Positions 43,433-54,700 of a stretch of 64,000 nucleotides of DNA are shown here, piece by piece. The stretch comes from Paralithodes platypus. Its lineage: Eukaryota; Arthropoda; Malacostraca; Decapoda; Lithodidae. The stretch is taken from positions 20,281,725 to 20,345,724 of the forward strand of contig CM064517.1 in assembly GCA_032716605.1 (NCBI GenBank), read 5' to 3'. The translations under genes were made by a program, and so were the position numbers. Under the pieces are notes generated by a model. It was not told the DNA's origin. It saw only the letters and a program-made list of their open reading frames with translations, and did not search any database. The stretch's first letter is position 1. Each line of letters begins with the position of its first letter.

Positions 43433-43757
43433 TGTATTCCTATATATCTTAGTTTCCTTGCTAGACCTCCATCAAGCTTAGAAACACCCCCTAGACCCCC
43501 CTTCAAGATAAATTTATACATTTCTCGGTAGAAAAATGTCCCGGCTACTTCCTCTTAAAAGTTCAGGCTCGATATCGCTCGCCAGGAAAAAATCGTCACC
43601 GAAATGGCACAAAAGGCCTTAAAATTGACTATGAAATAGGGTGAAGGGTATTAAAATTGCCAAACTAATGGGCCGAACGTCATACAATCTGTAAACAAAT
43701 TGGGCTAAACACAAGGGAGGAGGAGGACTCGAAAAACGACCTGTCTCTCCTTTATAA
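43428..43757 (-). mobile_element. Family B MITE, copy B13, next to its terminus array
   Basis: GTTTCCTTGCTAGACCTCCA, core GGCTCGATATCGCTCGCCAGG, GGGCTAAACACAAGGGAGG, end GTCTCTCCTTTATAA (TTAA mutated). Confidence 0.85.
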
Positions 43758-43786
43758 GACGGTCGTGGTTGGGTACGTAAAACTGT

Positions 43787-44485
<699 letters not shown>

Positions 44486-44526
44486 CCACTCACCAACACG
44501 TCCACCATCATTATCTTGATAAAAAT

Positions 44527-44908
44527 ATAAAGGGGCCCACCTCGTTTTTTTCTCTTTCTCACTCTCTCTCTGAGTTTTATCCATTCGGTCTCATTCAGCC
44601 TACTGTTTTAAGACGTTTACCCCAATCCAGGTGTTAATATTTTCCTGGCGAGCGGTAGCGAGCCAGCATATATATGTATATTTTTTAGAGCAAGCTAAAC
44701 TTGTATATTTTTCGATAGTAAAATGTCTCCGGCAAAGCCGGATTTCTCCATACAATGCTGGCTCGCTTTCGCTCGCCAGGAAGAAATCGACACCTGGATG
44801 GGGATAAACGTCTTAAAACAGTTGTCTGAATGGGGCCGAATGGATAAAAGCCAGGGAAAGAGCGAAAAGGAGCGAAAGCTAAAAAAATAAAATTGCGACC
44901 CCCCTCAA
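44527..44908 (-). mobile_element. Family C MITE, copy C5, eroded ends
   Basis: ATAAAGGGGCCCACCTCG to GCGACCCCCCTCAA; both core arms present (GCGAGCGGTAGCGAGCCAGC and complement). TTAA mutated at both ends. Confidence 0.82.
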
Positions 44909-45072
44909 AATACGTAATTGAGAAGCTGTCAGACTAGATAGAGATGCCGAAGATACATGGACTGGACGAGTGAGGGTGGGAAGTTACCGTAGATTATTAT
45001 TGTTGTGTGTTATATATTGTTGTGTGTTATATATATATATATACCGTATTCCAAGTAAGTAGGCCATAACTC

Positions 45073-45437
45073 TTAAGGGGGGTCACAAGCTTGTTTTATC
45101 TTTCTCTCCTTTTATCTTTCCCCGGCCCCATTCAGCCAACTGTTTTAAGACTTTTTGTTCCCATCCAGGTGTCGATTTCTTCCTGGCGAGCGATAGCGAG
45201 CCAGCATTATATGGAGAAATCCGGCTTCGCCGGACACATTTTTCTATCTAAAAATGTGCAAACTTAGTTTGCTGTCAAAATAAAAATATATATATGCTGG
45301 CTCGCTACCGCTCGCCAGGAAAATATTGACACCTGGATGGGGGTAAACGTCTTAAAACAGTAGGTTGAATGGGGCCGAATGGATACAAGCCAAAGAGAGA
45401 GGGAGAGCAAGAGAAGAAGCGAGGTGGGCTCTCTTAA
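45073..45437 (+). mobile_element. Family C MITE, copy C6 (365 bp)
   Basis: TTAAGGGGGGTCACAAGC to GGTGGGCTCTCTTAA, core arms present. 44909-45072 has no feature except a short TA run. Confidence 0.87.
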
Positions 45438-46033
45438 CATAAACTTCTATACCTCACAAACGACAAATGTAATTGAGCTGATATTGCTACCGTTTGGGAA
45501 GGGTCAGCCAGGGAATATAGGTGTGGACATGTACAGCCCATTTGCTCCAGTACCCCTTCTTTTTGAGTTCCAGAGGTTAGGGTTCACGATTTCTGGACTA
45601 ATAATTTGGAACCGGGTAAAACTAATTTGGGAAGTTTTCCTAACTAAATGAGAGGGCGCTATAGTTTTGATTAAGGGGAGAGGGTTTGTTTTTCTTATTA
45701 ATATTAATGTTATTATTATTTGTATTGATATTATTTTCATTACTCTCATTATTACTATTATTATTATTTGTATTTTTATTATTTTAATTACTCTCATTAT
45801 TACTATTATTATTATTCTATTATTATTTTTGGTTATATTATTATGTAGGTCAATGGTTTCCTTATTTTTGGTTATATTATTATGTAGGTCAATGGTTTCC
45901 TTTTTTATGATGGTCCTATCTTCCTTGTGGTTCAGTAAGAATCGCCATTGAAACTTGTTCCGTAACCCAGGAAATCAGGAAATCCAGGGTGGATATTTTT
46001 TATAACGCAAATGTATGTAGATATTAATTTGAC

Positions 46034-46069
<36 letters not shown>

Positions 46070-46194
46070 CTACTACTACTACACCTCATAATAATAATAA
46101 TAATAATCTACTACTACTACTACACCTCATAATAATAATAATAATAAGTCTACTTATTCATACCCCACGGTGGTAGGCCTACCAGTAAAATCGT
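45438..46194. repeat. ATT/TAA-rich simple sequence and short duplications
   Basis: ATT-rich 45694-45840; a ~35-bp duplicate GGTTATATTATTATGTAGGT (45831 and 45867); (TAA)n with CTACTACTAC inserts at 46029-46147. No gene is supported. Confidence 0.75.
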
Positions 46195-46328
46195 CCTATA
46201 TAATTATCTTTGTCTGTCTATATTTCCATCTTTGTCTGTCTATAATTATCTTTGTCTGTCTATATTTCCACTATATAATTATCTTTGTCTGTCTATATTT
46301 CCATCTTTGTCTGTCTATATTTCCACTA
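46195..46328. repeat. 33-bp minisatellite, left part
   Basis: TAATTATCTTTGTCTGTCTA plus TATTTCCAC, the same unit as 48896-49125; interrupted by the CR1 insertion. Confidence 0.9.
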
Positions 46329-46530
46329 TATTGATTGGCAGCACCAAATAGGCGACTCCGATTCAGTAGAGTTTATTGAGGTAGTACAAGATAGTTTTTT
46401 ATTTCAATTCATAGATACGCCGACTAGAGGTATTAATATTCTTGATTTAGTTTTCAGTAACAATGAACATATGATAAATAATGTAGAGATTGGTGACCAC
46501 CTAGGAAATAGCGATCATAAATCTATTTAG
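46285..46530 (+). pseudogene. CR1-like endonuclease C-terminus, ended by a TAG
   Basis: In frame with the reverse transcriptase downstream. It carries TPTRGINILDLVFSN and the closing GNSDHKSI, then a single TAG at 46528-46530, after which the frame continues (FNIQWTGN). The 5' truncation near 46329 removed the rest of the endonuclease; the first 15 codons are minisatellite. Confidence 0.8.
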
Positions 46531-48896
46531 TTTAATATACAATGGACAGGGAATGCTAAAGAGAATACGACACTTATCCCAGATTTCAGAAAAGCCGATT
46601 ATGGTGGGCTAAGAAGAGACTTAAGGGTGGACCCTATTGTTAAGCGATTAAGTCAGGATATGCCAGAGTTAAACTTGCCACCTACATATAACCAGTTTAT
46701 TGCTTCACTCCACAATGCTCAAAATAAATATATCTCAAAAAGAAGATTTAGATCGACGCAGAACCAACCAAAATGGATGACTAATAAGCTAATAGATCTT
46801 ATAGGAAAAAAGAAAGGAATATATCGAAAAATAAAGAAAGGTGAAAATCATTTACATATATACTATCAGACTCTATCAAGACAGGTCAAAAAGGAAATCA
46901 GGAAAGCAAAAAGAAATTATGAAATAAGGATAGCCAGCGACTCAAAAAATAACCCTAAAGCTTTTTACCAACTATATAAATCTAAAGTTAGAGATGTAAT
47001 AGGCCCCCTAAAAACTTCAATAGGAGAAATAACAGAAAATGATTTAGAAATGTGCAGTACATTAAATAGTCAGTTTCTTTCCGTTTTCACTAATGAAAAT
47101 TTGGCACAGATTCCAGAAGTCAATATGGTATATAGTGATAGTATAGAAAATATGTTAAGTACAGTTAGTATAAGTAGAAATGATGTGCTTAAGGAAATTG
47201 ACAGACTGAAACCTCAAAAATCGCCTGGTCCTGACGAGGTATATGCTAGAGTATTAAAAGAATGCAGAGATGAGTTAAGTAGTCCATTAGCATTTATATT
47301 TAACAAGTCATTAGAAACAGGTTTAGTTCCAGAAGCTTGGAAGCTTGCAAATGTAGTTCCGATCTTCAAAAAAGGTGATAAATCGATAGCATCCAATTAC
47401 CGTCCCATTAGTCTCACATCAATCATAGGAAAGTTGCTAGAGTCCATTATTGCTAGGAAAATTAGAAGCCACTTAGTAAAATTTAACTTAATAAATTCTT
47501 CTCAGCATGGATTCACTCAGGGACGTTCTTGCCTTACTAATTTGCTTAGCTTTTTCTCAGAGGTATATGAAGCAGTAGATAGTGACAAGTCATATGATAT
47601 TATATATTTAGATTTCAGTAAAGCTTTCGACAGAGTCCCTCATGAGAGATTGATGAGAAAGGTTGAGGCACATGGAATAGGAGGGTCGTTGTTGGGATGG
47701 ATTAGGTCATGGCTAATTGGTAGGAAACAGAGAGTCAGCATAAATGGTACCAAGTCAGAGTGGGGAGCAGTCAAAAGTGGTGTCCCCCAGGGATCGGTAT
47801 TAGGTCCCCTGTTGTTTCTTATATACATAAATGACCTAGATTTAGGTATAACTAGTAGGATAAGTAAATTCGCAGACGATACTAAAATGGGGAGATCAAT
47901 TGATTCAGATAGCGATATAGAGTGCCTCCAAAGGGATCTAGATACCTTACATGAATGGTCAGTAAATTGGCAGATGAAGTTTAACATTGACAAATGCAAG
48001 GTATTAAAGATAGGGAAGATGCAAACAAATGTTAAATATAAACTAGCTAATTTAGAATTAGAAAATTCAGACTGCGAGAAAGATCTAGGTGTGTTTGTTA
48101 GCAATGATTTGAAGCCTAGAAAACAGTGTATAAGCGTTCGTAATAAGGCAAACAGGATTCTCGGGTTCATCTCTAGGAGTGTGAGTAACAGAACTGCTGA
48201 TGTTATCTTAAAACTTTACTTGTCATTAGTGAGACCCCATATGGATTATGCTGTCCAATTTTGGTGTCCTTATTACAGAATGGACATAGATTCATTGGAG
48301 AGAGTACAGCGTAGAATGACAAAAATGATCCATAATATTAGAAATCTTTCGTATGAAGAAAGGTTGAAGAAATTAGGTTTACATTCGTTAGAGAGACGCA
48401 GAGTTAGAGGGGATATGATAGAGGTGTTCAAGTGGGTTAGTGGGATTAACAAAGGGGACATGGCAAATGTACTAAAGCTCAGTGATAGCGAAAGAACTCG
48501 TACCAATGGTTTCAAATTAGATAAATTTCGTTTCAGAAAAGATATAGGCAAGTATTGGTTTGGTAACAGAGTTGTAGACGGGTGGAATGGACTACCAAGT
48601 GCTATAGTGGGATCTAAAACTGTAGGGAGCTTTAAGATAAAATTGGATAAGCATATGGACGAGAAGGGTTGGGTGTGAAGGGGGATCAGCCGGGTTGGGC
48701 CAATCAGCGCTCTGCAGACCTCCATAATCCTGCGTTAATCTCTAACCGTTTTGGTAAGATGATCCTCAGGGTATTAGAGTGTGAAGCCTATAATTGGGCT
48801 TTGTAATGAATTGGGGTTGTGTGGGACAGGGATCTGCCTTGCTTAGGCCAATCAGCTTTCTGCAGACTCCCATTTTCTTATGTTCTTATGTTCTTA
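46329..48896 (+). mobile_element. CR1-like LINE, copy 4, 5'-truncated, inside a minisatellite
   Basis: Plus strand: end of endonuclease (QFIDTPTRGINILDLVF, GNSDHKSI), reverse transcriptase, 3' UTR and a terminal 8-bp repeat TTCTTATG x2.5 (48874-48896), the kind of tail typical of the CR1 clade. Both flanks are the same 33-bp minisatellite. Confidence 0.88.
46627..48678 (+). CDS. CR1-like reverse transcriptase, nearly intact (683 codons)
   Basis: RNA-dependent DNA polymerase of a LINE, used in target-primed reverse transcription. Motifs in order: [83 protein letters not shown] and catalytic FADD (codons 415-418), then MKFNIDKCKVL, SLVRPHMDYAVQFW and NRVVDGWNGLPSA. No stop or frameshift in the catalytic part. 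The frame has no convincing start: it opens after the TAG at 46530, so the copy is a 5'-truncated pseudogene of a once longer ORF2. It is more intact than the other LINEs here. The 3' UTR to 48896 holds an internal near-duplicate (GGCCAATCAGC...CTGCAGAC at 48699 and 48848). Confidence 0.92.
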   Translation: MDPIVKRLSQDMPELNLPPTYNQFIASLHNAQNKYISKRRFRSTQNQPKWMTNKLIDLIGKKKGIYRKIKKGENHLHIYYQTLSRQVKKEIRKAKRNYEIRIASDSKNNPKAFYQLYKSKVRDVIGPLKTSIGEITENDLEMCSTLNSQFLSVFTNENLAQIPEVNMVYSDSIENMLSTVSISRNDVLKEIDRLKPQKSPGPDEVYARVLKECRDELSSPLAFIFNKSLETGLVPEAWKLANVVPIFKKGDKSIASNYRPISLTSIIGKLLESIIARKIRSHLVKFNLINSSQHGFTQGRSCLTNLLSFFSEVYEAVDSDKSYDIIYLDFSKAFDRVPHERLMRKVEAHGIGGSLLGWIRSWLIGRKQRVSINGTKSEWGAVKSGVPQGSVLGPLLFLIYINDLDLGITSRISKFADDTKMGRSIDSDSDIECLQRDLDTLHEWSVNWQMKFNIDKCKVLKIGKMQTNVKYKLANLELENSDCEKDLGVFVSNDLKPRKQCISVRNKANRILGFISRSVSNRTADVILKLYLSLVRPHMDYAVQFWCPYYRMDIDSLERVQRRMTKMIHNIRNLSYEERLKKLGLHSLERRRVRGDMIEVFKWVSGINKGDMANVLKLSDSERTRTNGFKLDKFRFRKDIGKYWFGNRVVDGWNGLPSAIVGSKTVGSFKIKLDKHMDEKGWV

Positions 48897-49125
48897 TATA
48901 ATTATCTTTGTCTGTCTATATTTCCACTATATAATTATCTTTGTCTGTCTATATTTCCACTATATAATTATCTTTGTCTGTCTATATTTCCACTATATAA
49001 TTATCTTTGTCTGTCTATATTTCCACTATATAATTATCTTTGTCTGTCTATATTTTCACTATATAATTATCTTTGTCTGTCTATATTTCCACTATATAAT
49101 TATCTTTGTCTGTCTATATTTCCAT
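48896..49125. repeat. 33-bp minisatellite, right part (7 copies)
   Basis: ATAATTATCTTTGTCTGTCT plus ATATTTCCACTAT; open in all three frames because the unit lacks stops. Confidence 0.95.
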
Positions 49126-49304
49126 CTGTTCACTCTCAAATTAAAACAACTGAATTTCAAATTTAAATAAATTAAATTCAAATTAAGACAAATTAATCTC
49201 CAATTAAAACAACTGAACAATGATTAAAATTACATGAACGTTAATTTAAATCACATGAACTTTTATTTAAAACAAATTAATACCAATTCAAAGTATTTTC
49301 TATT

Positions 49305-49385
49305 TTGTATTAATGTCACCACACCACCAAACACCTCCAATGAAATTAATGAAAGCATATAATTATGTAATCCATATTATTATAT
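49305..49385 (-). mobile_element. SINE tail fragment in the left arm
   Basis: Inverse of 63700-63745 (GGAGGTGTTTGGTGGTGTGG). Absent from the right arm. Confidence 0.6.
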
Positions 49386-49552
49386 GAAATTCATATTAAC
49401 ATAACTAATGTAAGGTTAAAAAAAAACATCTGATTTAAAACCTTATATTTTGTTCAAAATTATGATATTACCAGATTCAAACAAGATTTCCTACAAGAGA
49501 AATACATTATTGAACGTAATTTCTTGTATCTTAGTACATATAATTGTATAGA

Positions 49553-49810
49553 TTAACCCCTTCTGTACCGGCGACGTCCCTTTAATATTATTCTAGCATT
49601 ACCTAGACGACTTTGTGCAGTTTTTGAAACATCTGTGGTAATAGAAAGGGTTAAGTGAGATAGTTCGAAGGCTGCTAATTGGTGTACCGGTAGGCCTTTG
49701 GTGTACCGGTAGGCCTTTGGTGTACCGGTAGGCCTTTTTAAAGTGAATAAGATCGTCTAATAGTAGCCAATATAAAGTTAAAAGGAAGGCACTGGTATTG
49801 TACGGGTTAA
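49553..49810. mobile_element. Family A MITE, copy A8, in the left arm
   Basis: TTAACCCCTTCTGTACCGG to GTATTGTACGGGTTAA. It contains a 3-copy 19-bp tandem GGTGTACCGGTAGGCCTTT (49680-49737). The right arm has the empty site (GATTGAGCAA on its complement, where the left reads GATTAA...TTAAGCAA). Confidence 0.88.
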
Positions 49811-50046
49811 GCAACACAGGATAAAGTAACGTACAGCTATTCCGTGTATGTTAGTACACAACTACATATGCTGTAGTTATACATGAGAAAACAAAAGTTA
49901 GATACATGATAATGAATGGGTATTTCCTGTATGTTAATATGAAATATGAGAGAAAGCAAATTATGATGCATTACATAATGGTAATTTCTTTTGTTTGTAC
50001 ACGAACATGGTACACAAGTATCTCGACTGTTAGTTGTACACAATGA

Positions 50047-50640
50047 AAATAGGCAATTCCAGAACCTGTCTTTGTGAACTCCGAGGCAAATAAACATAAA
50101 CGGAAGGAATATGTGGAGAAACTAATGAATAGGATTGGACGTGGGAAAACTATAGTCTATATTGACAAAACGAATGCGAATCTTTTCCTACGACGATCTC
50201 AGGGGCGTGCACGTAAGGGAGTTCGCTGCATGGTGAAAAGTCCTACAACAAAAGGAAAAATCATTCATATACTTGGTGGAATTTCACAGCATGGCATCGT
50301 CTATTGGGAACGCAGAAGGGGCAGCATTGTTGTTGTCTGTGATAATGCGCCCGTTCATGCTGGCCTTGAAAACGTTGTTGAGGAGTAAGAATTCTACAGT
50401 GTCGAGATAGTAAGTGCAAGCCCATATAGTGCTCCATTAAACCCCATAGAAACCGCCAAAAAGTTACCATCACTGAAGCGCGATCTGGCAGCTAATTTTG
50501 CTACTATGATGAACACTTCACCAGTTGGTATGACACAGAGTATGGAATGCAGTACCTAGAACGCTGCATTGATAATGCCATTTCAACCATCATACCAAGG
50601 CTGTGTCTGTAAAATTGCAACCATGTCCAAAAAACATTTA
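50047..50640 (+). pseudogene. IS630/Tc1/mariner-type DDE transposase, degraded
   Basis: Readable catalytic domain only: IVYIDKTNANLFLRRSQGRA with the first Asp, GKIIHILGGISQHGIVYWER, VVVCDNAPVHAGLE with the second Asp, then a TAA at 50386-50388 and, in the same frame, SPYSAPLNPIE with the third acid. The helix-turn-helix half is missing, a segment between YWERRRGS and IVVVCDNAP seems deleted, and frameshifts follow 50460. It would have cut and joined the ends of the surrounding inverted-arm element; now inactive. Confidence 0.82.
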
Positions 50641-50680
50641 TCTGGTGTGATGCAGCTACAGGATTTACAATTAGGTGATA

Positions 50681-51297
50681 ACTGAATGCTTGTTTTATGT
50701 AGGCTTGTGTACAAACCACAGAACTGATCATTACGCAATTAATGCTTGTTTTATGTAGGCTTGTGTACAAACCACAGAACTGATCATTACGCAATTAATG
50801 CTTGTTTTATGTAGGCTTGTGTACAAACCAAAGAACTGATCATTACGCAATTAATGCTTGTTTTATGTAGGCTTGTGTACAAACCACAGAACTGATCATT
50901 ACGCAATTAATGCTAGTTTTATGTAGGCTTGTGTACAAACCACAGAACTGATCATTACGCAATTAATGCTTGTTTTATGTAGGCTTGTGTACAAACCACA
51001 GAACTGATCATTACGCAATTAATGCTTGTTTTATGTAGGCTTGTGTACAAACCAAAGAACTGATCATTACGCAATTAATGCTTGTTTATGTAGGCTTGTG
51101 TACAAACCACAGAACTGATCATTACGCAATTAATGCTTGTTTTATGTAGGCTTGTGTACAAACCAAAGAACTGATCATTACGCAATTAATGCTTGTTTTA
51201 TGTAGGCTTGTGTACAAACCACAGAACTGATCATTACGCAATTAATGCTTGTTTTATGTAGGCTTGTGTACAAACCACAGAACTGATCATTACGCAA
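50681..51297. repeat. 56-bp tandem array (11 copies) in the right arm
   Basis: Unit GTAGGCTTGTGTACAAACCA plus CAGAACTGATCATTACGCAA and TTAATGCTTGTTTTAT; A/C alternation in CCAAAG/CCACAG. A single diverged counterpart lies inverted in the left arm at about 49970-50015 (GTTTGTACACGAAC). Confidence 0.92.
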
Positions 51298-51330
51298 TTG
51301 ATCATACTTTGCTTTCTCTCTTTTTTCATA

Positions 51331-51708
51331 TTAAGGGGACATGGGCCGGTTTTCTGGACCACTTTCTCCCCCATGTTTCGCCCCATTAGTTTTCAGATGT
51401 TAAGATGTTTGCCCCATTAGTTAGTCGATTTTAAGACCTTTTGCCCCATTTCTTCGTAAATATTTAGACCTTTCGTGCTATTTAGGTGTCGATTTTTTCC
51501 CTGGCGAACGATAGTGAGACTGAAATGTTGGAAGAACCGGCCTTCGGCCGGGAAATTTTTCTACCGAAAAATGTACAAATCAATCTAGAAGTGGGATCTA
51601 ATGGATCCTTTTTTTAAATTTGATGGAGGTCTAGGGAGGAAACTAAAAAAATAATGAATACATGCAAAAATCGCCCAAAAAGTGCCCCCCCCCCCCCCCC
51701 CCCCTTAA
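51331..51708 (+). mobile_element. Family B MITE, copy B14, in the right arm
   Basis: TTAAGGGGACATGGGCCG to a C19 run and TTAA. The left arm keeps the empty site: on its complement TTTCATATTAACATACAGG, where the right arm reads TTTTTCATATTAA...TTAACATACAGG. Confidence 0.92.
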
Positions 51709-51760
51709 CATACAGGTAATACCCATTCATTATCATGTAAGTTTTGTTTTCTCTTGTATA

Positions 51761-54700
51761 ACTACAGTATTGTATGTTGTGTACTACTGTATTGTATGTT
51801 GTGTACTACAGTACTGTATGTTGTGTACTACAGTATTGTATGTTGTGTACTACAGTATTGTATGTTGTGTACTACAGTACTGTATGTTGTGTACTACTGT
51901 ATTGTATGTTGTGTACTACAGTACTGTATGTTGTGTACTACAGTATTGTATGTTGTGTACTACAGTATTGTATGTTGTGTACTACAGTATTGTATGTTGT
52001 GTACTACAGTATTGTATGTTGTGTACTACAGTATTGTATGTTGTGTACTACAGTATTGTATGTTGTGTACTACAGTATTGTATGTTGTGTACTACAGTAT
52101 TGTATGTTGTGTACTACAGTATTGTATGTTGTGTACTACAGTATTGTATGTTGTGTACTACAGTATTGTATGTTGTGTACTACAGTATTGTATGTTGTGT
52201 ACTACAGTATTGTATGTTGTGTACTACAGTATTGTATGTTGTGTACTACAGTATTGTATGTTGTGTACTACAGTATTGTATGTTGTGTACTACAGTACTG
52301 TATGTTGTGTACTACAGTATTGTATGTTGTGTACTACAGTACTGTATGTTGTGTACTACAGTATTGTATGTTGTGTACTACAGTATTGTATGTTGTGTAC
52401 TACAGTATTGTATGTTGTGTACTACAGTATTGTATGTTGTGTACTACAGTATTGTATGTTGTGTACTACAGTATTGTATGTTGTGTACTACAGTATTGTA
52501 TGTTGTGTACTACAGTACTGTATGTTGTGTACTACAGTATTGTATGTTGTGTACTACAGTATTGTATGTTGTGTACTACAGTATTGTATGTTGTGTACTA
52601 CAGTACTGTATGTTGTGTACTACAGTATTGTATGTTGTTACAGTATTGTATGTTGTGTACTACAGTATTGTATGTTGTGTACTACAGTATTGTATGTTGT
52701 GTACTACAGTATTGTATGTTGTGTACTACAGTACTGTATGTTGTGTACTACAGTATTGTATGTTGTGTACTACAGTATTGTATGTTGTGTACTACAGTAT
52801 TGTATGTTGTGTACTACAGTATTGTATGTTGTGTGTACTACAGTATTGTATGTTGTGTACTACAGTATTGTATGTTGTGTACTACAGTATTGTATGTTGT
52901 GTACTACAGTATTGTATGTTGTGTACTACAGTATTGTATGTTGTGTACTACAGTACTGTATGTTGTGTACTACAGTACTGTATGTTGTGTACTACAGTAT
53001 TGTATGTTGTGTACTACAGTATTGTATGTTGTGTACTACAGTATTGTATGTTGTGTACTACAGTACTGTATGTTGTGTACTACAGTATTGTATGTTGTGT
53101 ACTACAGTATTGTATGTTGTGTACTACAGTATTGTATGTTGTGTACTACAGTACTGTATGTTGTGTACTACAGTATTGTATGTTGTGTACTACAGTATTG
53201 TATGTTGTGTACTACAGTATTGTATGTTGTGTACTACAGTACTGTATGTTGTGTACTACAGTATTGTATGTTGTGTACTACAGTACTGTATGTTGTGTAC
53301 TACAGTACTGTATGTTGTGTACTACAGTATTGTATGTTGTGTACTACAGTACTGTATGTTGTGTACTACAGTATTGTATGTTGTGTACTACAGTATTGTA
53401 TGTTGTGTACTACAGTACTGTATGTTGTGTACTACAGTATTGTATGTTGTGTACTACAGTATTGTATGTTGTGTACTACAGTATTGTATGTTGTGTACTA
53501 CAGTATTGTATGTTGTGTACTACAGTACTGTATGTTGTGTACTACAGTACTGTATGTTGTGTACTACAGTATTGTATGTTGTGTACTACAGTACTGTATG
53601 TTGTGTACTACAGTACTGTATGTTGTGTACTACAGTATTGTATGTTGTGTACTACAGTACTGTATGTTGTGTACTACAGTATTGTATGTTGTGTACTACA
53701 GTACTGTATGTTGTGTACTACAGTATTGTATGTTGTGTACTACAGTATTGTATGTTGTGTACTACAGTATTGTATGTTGTGTACTACAGTATTGTATGTT
53801 GTGTACTACAGTATTGTATGTTGTGTACTACAGTATTGTATGTTGTGTACTACAGTACTGTATGTTGTGTACTACAGTATTGTATGTTGTGTACTACAGT
53901 ATTGTATGTTGTGTACTACAGTATTGTATGTTGTGTACTACAGTATTGTATGTTGTGTACTACAGTATTGTATGTTGTGTACTACAGTACTGTATGTTGT
54001 GTACTACAGTATTGTATGTTGTGTACTACAGTATTGTATGTTGTGTACTACAGTATTGTATGTTGTGTACTACAGTATTGTATGTTGTGTACTACAGTAT
54101 TGTATGTTGTGTACTACAGTATTGTATGTTGTGTACTACAGTATTGTATGTTGTGTACTACAGTATTGTATGTTGTGTACTACAGTATTGTATGTTGTGT
54201 ACTACAGTATTGTATGTTGTGTACTACAGTACTGTATGTTGTGTACTACAGTACTGTATGTTGTGTACTACAGTACTGTATGTTGTGTACTACAGTACTG
54301 TATGTTGTGTACTACAGTACTGTATGTTGTGTACTACAGTACTGTATGTTGTGTACTACAGTACTGTATGTTGTGTACTACAGTATTGTATGTTGTGTAC
54401 TACAGTATTGTATGTTGTGTATTACAGTACTGTATGTTGTGTACTACAGTATTGTATGTTGTGTACTACAGTATTGTATGTTGTGTACTACAGTATTGTA
54501 TGTTGTGTACTACAGTATTGTATGTTGTGTACTACAGTATTGTATGTTGTGTACTACAGTACTGTATGTTGTGTACTACAGTATTGTATGTTGTGTACTA
54601 CAGTACTGTATGTTGTGTACTACAGTATTGTATGTTGTGTACTACAGTATTGTATGTTGTGTACTACAGTATTGTATGTTGTGTACTACAGTATTGTATG

